Shown in pieces: positions 60,342 to 64,000 of a stretch of 64,000 nucleotides of DNA. The stretch covers positions 1 to 64,000 of the forward strand of contig CAMDGM010000008.1 in assembly GCA_945898015.1 (NCBI GenBank), in the 5' to 3' direction. Made by a program: the position numbers and the translations under genes. The stretch is from PVC group bacterium (GTDB lineage Bacteria; Verrucomicrobiota; Kiritimatiellia; CAIKKV01). The notes under the pieces are model-generated. The model made no database searches and was not told the origin of the DNA. It worked only from the letters and a program-made list of their open reading frames with translations. Each line of letters opens with the position of its first letter. Within the stretch, counting starts at the first letter, position 1.

Positions 60342-62386
60342 GACCCCTCCGCCCCTTCATCCCGACAAGACGACTCAAAGGTGAAATCCCGCGCCACCAC
60401 AAACAGGATGACATTCTCGCGCTCCCGGCGAACCACGTCAATATGTTTAGCAATCGCCCGGATAATCCGCAATCCGCGGCCCCGGTCCGCCTTCTCGGTC
60501 TGTCTCATGGAAAAGGCCAGACGCTCCTCGAAATCCCACTCCCGCCCGTGATCCCGGAACAGTAACCACGCGCCGTGCTCGGTCAGTCGTAGCTTTAAAT
60601 CGATTCGGGAATCCCGCGGCGCTTCGGCATGATCCACCACATTCGCCCCGTGCTCCATCACCAGCAACTGGGCGGCGCCGGCGGCTTCCTCCGGCCACTG
60701 CTGCTCAATCAGGACCCGTTTCACCTCGGAGGCCAACGCCGCCACCTCGGCATGCGTGGGCGCAATGGCCCGCTCTAGCCGAACCGAGGGCGGATCGACC
60801 GTTCGCACCACCAGAAGGGTGCAGTCATCCTGCGACAGCTGATACCCCTGATGCGCCAACCGGTCCAGAATTTCACGGGCCGGATCGACGATTTCCGGAT
60901 TCCCCGACACCGCCCCCAAAACGACACCCAGATTCACATCCCCGCAGGGGTCACCGTCATCCGCTTGCCTAGCCTCCATCAACCCGTCGGTGAAGATGAA
61001 CAGGCTGGCACCGGCCGGCAGGACCATTCGCACTTCATCGGCAGTCGTATACGGCGGCAAATCCTGTTCGGAAGGCAGGCCGATCGGCAATCCCCCCCGA
61101 TCGGGAAACGACGGCAACACATGGCCGGACGCCTCCACCATCAGCGGCATCGGATGTCCGCAATTGAACGCCACGCACTCCCGGGCCGCAACATCAAAGA
61201 CGGCCATGAACAATGTGGCGTACAACTCCGGGTTCGTCACATAATAGCGGAACCGGCGGTGAATTTCGCTGCACATGGCCGCCGGCCCGCGATCGACATA
61301 TTCGCGGACCACCTCGCTGACCAGAGCCTTAAGCAAGGTGGAGATCATGGCGGGCCCCACCCCATGCCCGGCGACGTCCCCCACGTAAACGCACACACGA
61401 TCCCCGGACAATTTGATGATATCAAAGACGTCCCCGCCCACGCTCATGCTGGACTGATAGGCGCTTCGAATTTCCATCGTCCGGCTGAAGAACGGATCCG
61501 TGGTCAACAGCTTGCGCTGCAGCGATCCGGCCACCTCCAGCTCATGCGCCATGCGGGACTGCCATTGACGGAGTTCGTCATTCTGCCTCTTGAGTTGAAG
61601 GGCATTCCGGACCCGGACCAGCAGTTCGCGGGCATGGAACGGCTTGCGGATGTAATCAAACGCGCCCTTCGCAAAGGCGTGCTCGACATCCTCCAGCGTC
61701 GAGCGGGCCGTGACCATGATCACGGGGATATGCCGCGTCGCCGGATCCTCGGCCAGACGCTGACACACCTCGTAGCCGGACAGCCCCGGCATGACGACGT
61801 CCACCAGCGCAACATCCGGGTCCGTTTTCCGGGCCAATTCAAGGGCCTGCTCGCCGGTGTCAGCCTCAATTACCTCCGCGCCGCGCGCGGCCAGGAGCTT
61901 GCGTAAAAAAAGACGGTTCGGCAGCGCGTCATCCACCACCAAAATGCGCCCTTCCAGCCGGGCGGTGCCGGAGGGAGGCAACGCGTCCTGGCCAGGCAGC
62001 GGCGGCGCCCAGGTCTTCTGCCAGTGGTCCAGGCGCGACGTCAGGTCGGCGCAGCGGCCGAGATCGCCCTGCCGGGCATACCGGCTCAACTCCTCGCCCA
62101 CCACCGAAATCTCGGGCGATCCCGCCGTTCCGCCCATCCCCTGCAACGAATGCGCCTGGGCGCGGATGCTGTCAATGTCATGCGCGGCAATGGCAATTCG
62201 CAACACGTTGATGATCAGCCGCAACTGCTTGGCAAACAGCCCCAGAAGCTCCTCGTCCACTTCATCCAGCGAGGTCCGAAAGGCCTGCGCGCGAGACTCC
62301 AGATCCGGGATCATATCCTGGAACCACGTGACACTCAGGCCCTGATCCGGAGGAACCAGGCTGCCGCCCTGCTCAGGAGAGGTCAT
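60338..62386 (-). CDS. HPt-REC-SpoIIE phosphatase-HATPase multidomain regulator
   Basis: 682 residues from the ATG at 62386 (ATGA overlap with the previous stop; GGAG upstream). The order is: HPt domain about 35-125 with His79 (AQAHSLQGMGGTAG); receiver about 146-265 with acidic pair D152-D153, phosphoacceptor D196 (ALVDVVMPGLSG) and K248; SpoIIE/PP2C phosphatase about 285-485 (SVGGDVFDII, VCVYVGDVAGHGVGPAMISTLL, FIFTDGLMEAR); anti-sigma-type HATPase about 510-660 (MEHGANVVDHAEAPRDS, DRGRGLRIIRAI). It can both dephosphorylate and rephosphorylate a STAS partner under control of a phosphorelay. The encoded STAS protein is two genes downstream. Confidence 0.9.
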   Translation of the reverse strand: MTSPEQGGSLVPPDQGLSVTWFQDMIPDLESRAQAFRTSLDEVDEELLGLFAKQLRLIINVLRIAIAAHDIDSIRAQAHSLQGMGGTAGSPEISVVGEELSRYARQGDLGRCADLTSRLDHWQKTWAPPLPGQDALPPSGTARLEGRILVVDDALPNRLFLRKLLAARGAEVIEADTGEQALELARKTDPDVALVDVVMPGLSGYEVCQRLAEDPATRHIPVIMVTARSTLEDVEHAFAKGAFDYIRKPFHARELLVRVRNALQLKRQNDELRQWQSRMAHELEVAGSLQRKLLTTDPFFSRTMEIRSAYQSSMSVGGDVFDIIKLSGDRVCVYVGDVAGHGVGPAMISTLLKALVSEVVREYVDRGPAAMCSEIHRRFRYYVTNPELYATLFMAVFDVAARECVAFNCGHPMPLMVEASGHVLPSFPDRGGLPIGLPSEQDLPPYTTADEVRMVLPAGASLFIFTDGLMEARQADDGDPCGDVNLGVVLGAVSGNPEIVDPAREILDRLAHQGYQLSQDDCTLLVVRTVDPPSVRLERAIAPTHAEVAALASEVKRVLIEQQWPEEAAGAAQLLVMEHGANVVDHAEAPRDSRIDLKLRLTEHGAWLLFRDHGREWDFEERLAFSMRQTEKADRGRGLRIIRAIAKHIDVVRRERENVILFVVARDFTFESSCRDEGAEGS

Positions 62387-64000
62387 GGCCGGCTCCTTTC
62401 CGGCCGCGCGCCGACCGGCTGGATGTTCCAAATCCGCCCGGCATATTCCCGGATGGCGCGATCGCTGGAAAACCCGCCCATGCGAGACACGTTCAACACC
62501 GCCCGGCGAGTCCAGTCCGCCGGTTCCCGATATAGCGCCTCCACCCGGGCCTGTGCGTCCACATAGGAGCGAAAATCCGCCAGATGGAAGTATGCATCCC
62601 CCCATTCGGTCAACATGCGCCAGATATCGAGGAAAAGGCCGGGCTCATCAGGACAGAAGGTGTTATCCCGCAACGCATTCATCACCGCCCCAAGCTCGGC
62701 GTCGCGCGCCACCCACTCCGAGGGCTGATACGTCGGACGCAGCGCGTCCAGCTCTTCCGCCCGGTGGCCGAAAATGAAAATATGGTCCAGCCCCACGGCC
62801 TGGGCGATCTCTATGTTGGCGCCATCCCAGGTGCCGATGGTCAACGCCCCGTTGAGCGCCAGCTTCATGTTCCCGGTTCCCGACGCCTCCGTCCCGGCCG
62901 CCGAGATCTGCTCCGACAGGTCGGCCGCCGGAATGATGACCTCCGCCAGCGACACCTTGTAGTCCGGAATAAAGACCACCCGCAGGCGATCCCGCAACCG
63001 CCGGTCCGCCTCCAGAATCCGGGACAGATTGTTGATCAGCTTGATGATGAGCTTGGCCATCGCATAGGACGGCGCGGCCTTGGCGCCAAACACAAAGGTG
63101 CGGGGCACCATATCCAGGGAAGGCCGGTCCCGCAGGCGAAGATACAGAGCGATAATGTGCAGCACATTCAGCATCTGCCGCTTGTACTCATGCAGCCGTT
63201 TCACCTGGACGTCAAAGAGGCTGGCCGGATCCGGCGCCACCCCCAGGCGCTCGCGGATCAGGCGCGACAGCCGTTCTTTGTTGCGGAGCTTGATCCGGCC
63301 CACGAGGTCCCGGAATTGCGGATCCGCCCCGAACGGCTCCAGCCGCCGCAACTCATCCGCATCCAGAATCCACCCGTCCCCGATCCGGCCCGTGATCAGC
63401 TCCGCCAGCTCCGGATTACACTGCCGAAGCCAGCGGCGATGCGTGACCCCGTTCGTCACGTTGCAGAACTTCTCCGGCCACAGGGCCGCGAAATCCGACG
63501 CCACCCGCCGGCGCAACAACTCCGAATGCAACTGCGCCACCCCGTTGACCGCATGGCTGCCCACCATGGCCAGATGCGCCATGCGGACTTGCTTCACGTC
63601 CCCTTCCTCAATCAACGACATCCGCCGGATACGGGCGTCGTCGTCCGGATACACCTCGGCCACATGCCGGAGAAACCGGGCGTTGATCTCGTAGACAATC
63701 TGCAGATGCCGGGGCAGAACCCGCTCGAACAGGGGCACAGGCCACTTCTCCAGCGCCTCGGGAAGAAGCGTATGATTGGTATACGCCAGCGTCCGGGAGG
63801 TGATGTCCCAGGCCGTTTCCCAGGGAATCTCCTCCTCGTCAACCAGACAGCGCATGAGCTCCGCCACGGCCAGCGAGGGGTGCGTGTCGTTCATCTGCAC
63901 CGCCGCCGCCTCCGGCAAACGGTGCCAATCGCGGGAAGCCGCGCTGAAATTCCGCGTCATATCCCGGATGGAGCAGGCCACCAGGAAATATTCCTGGAGA
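62383..64000 (-). CDS. glgP: Glycogen/starch phosphorylase, C-terminal part only
   Basis: About 538 codons lie in the window and the gene continues beyond the right edge. QEYFLVACSIRDMTRNF, VQMNDTHPSLAVAELMRCLVDEE, TLAYTNHTLLPEALEKWPVPLFERVLPRHLQIVYEIN, NVTNGVTHRRWL, VQVKRLHEYKRQMLNVLHIIALYLRLRD and ISAAGTEASGTGNMKLALNGALTIGTWDGANIEI (PLP site Lys) are all canonical. It degrades alpha-1,4-glucan to glucose-1-phosphate, the substrate of GalU. It is upstream of and overlaps the signalling gene by 4 nt, so glycogen use and the signalling operon are linked. Confidence 0.95.
   Translation of the reverse strand, partial: LQEYFLVACSIRDMTRNFSAASRDWHRLPEAAAVQMNDTHPSLAVAELMRCLVDEEEIPWETAWDITSRTLAYTNHTLLPEALEKWPVPLFERVLPRHLQIVYEINARFLRHVAEVYPDDDARIRRMSLIEEGDVKQVRMAHLAMVGSHAVNGVAQLHSELLRRRVASDFAALWPEKFCNVTNGVTHRRWLRQCNPELAELITGRIGDGWILDADELRRLEPFGADPQFRDLVGRIKLRNKERLSRLIRERLGVAPDPASLFDVQVKRLHEYKRQMLNVLHIIALYLRLRDRPSLDMVPRTFVFGAKAAPSYAMAKLIIKLINNLSRILEADRRLRDRLRVVFIPDYKVSLAEVIIPAADLSEQISAAGTEASGTGNMKLALNGALTIGTWDGANIEIAQAVGLDHIFIFGHRAEELDALRPTYQPSEWVARDAELGAVMNALRDNTFCPDEPGLFLDIWRMLTEWGDAYFHLADFRSYVDAQARVEALYREPADWTRRAVLNVSRMGGFSSDRAIREYAGRIWNIQPVGARPERSRP

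Overview
This is a GC-rich, very gene-dense bacterial window, read here as 50 protein-coding genes (two cut by the window edges) and no tRNA or rRNA. Gene content suggests the PVC superphylum (Kiritimatiellota, Lentisphaerota or Verrucomicrobiota-like), but this is inference. The clues are a MoxR/DUF58/BatA/vWA operon ending in a prenyltransferase-repeat protein, a DUF4175-type giant coiled-coil protein, an S23-like four-helix protein, a divergent PAP2 protein, and an orphan murG outside any mur cluster. No phage, transposase, CRISPR array or clear plasmid gene was seen.

Layout. 1-221: start of a secreted CsgG/LpoB-like protein. 222-1049: gene-free block of dispersed repeats. 1050-15275 (minus): six-gene operon moxR, DUF58, batA-like, large vWA protein, 1844-residue DUF4175/coiled-coil protein, prenyltransferase-repeat protein. 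15378-18169: FAD dehydrogenase, VanZ-like protein, S23-like protein with a disordered RGG/RPPRDDD tail. 18170-19178: second repeat block. 19179-24333: short RlmN-like radical SAM enzyme, zinc-ribbon membrane protein, MurG, TatD, YggU-family protein, PhnP-like hydrolase, LolA-like protein. 24368-29777: two CNNM proteins, OB-fold protein, TctA-like permease, DUF457 protein, divergent PAP2. 29761-34901 (minus): argS, then a GHMP kinase resembling glucuronokinase, GalU, an OmpH-like protein and a SpoU methyltransferase. 34987-39081: 1364-residue secreted TPR protein. 39188-39943: esterase.

39963-62386 is mainly an exopolysaccharide region: five glycosyltransferases of the GT4/GT2 types, an O-antigen-ligase-like polymerase, a GT26 (WecG/TagA/CpsF) transferase fused to two STAS domains, a nitroreductase-methyltransferase fusion, a nucleotidyltransferase-like/phosphodiesterase-like pair, a GH9 glycosidase, a polyprenyl-phosphate sugar transferase and a nucleotidyltransferase/beta-helix protein. 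Interleaved are signalling proteins: an HPt-REC-SpoIIE-HATPase protein, a STAS protein and a membrane-anchored response regulator. Polymer synthesis therefore looks tied to a partner-switching (phosphatase/anti-anti-sigma) circuit. The window ends inside a glycogen phosphorylase gene that begins that signalling operon. GalU and the glucuronokinase-like enzyme could supply UDP-sugars.

The most general observation is promoter layout. At about eleven genes a sigma70-like -35/-10 pair (16-18 bp spacer) ends only 6-10 nt before the chosen start codon, predicting leaderless or nearly leaderless mRNAs. Conventional promoters with leaders of about 30 nt and Shine-Dalgarno sites coexist with them. Two of the leaderless promoters, for argS and the giant TPR gene, are nearly identical over about 39 bp.
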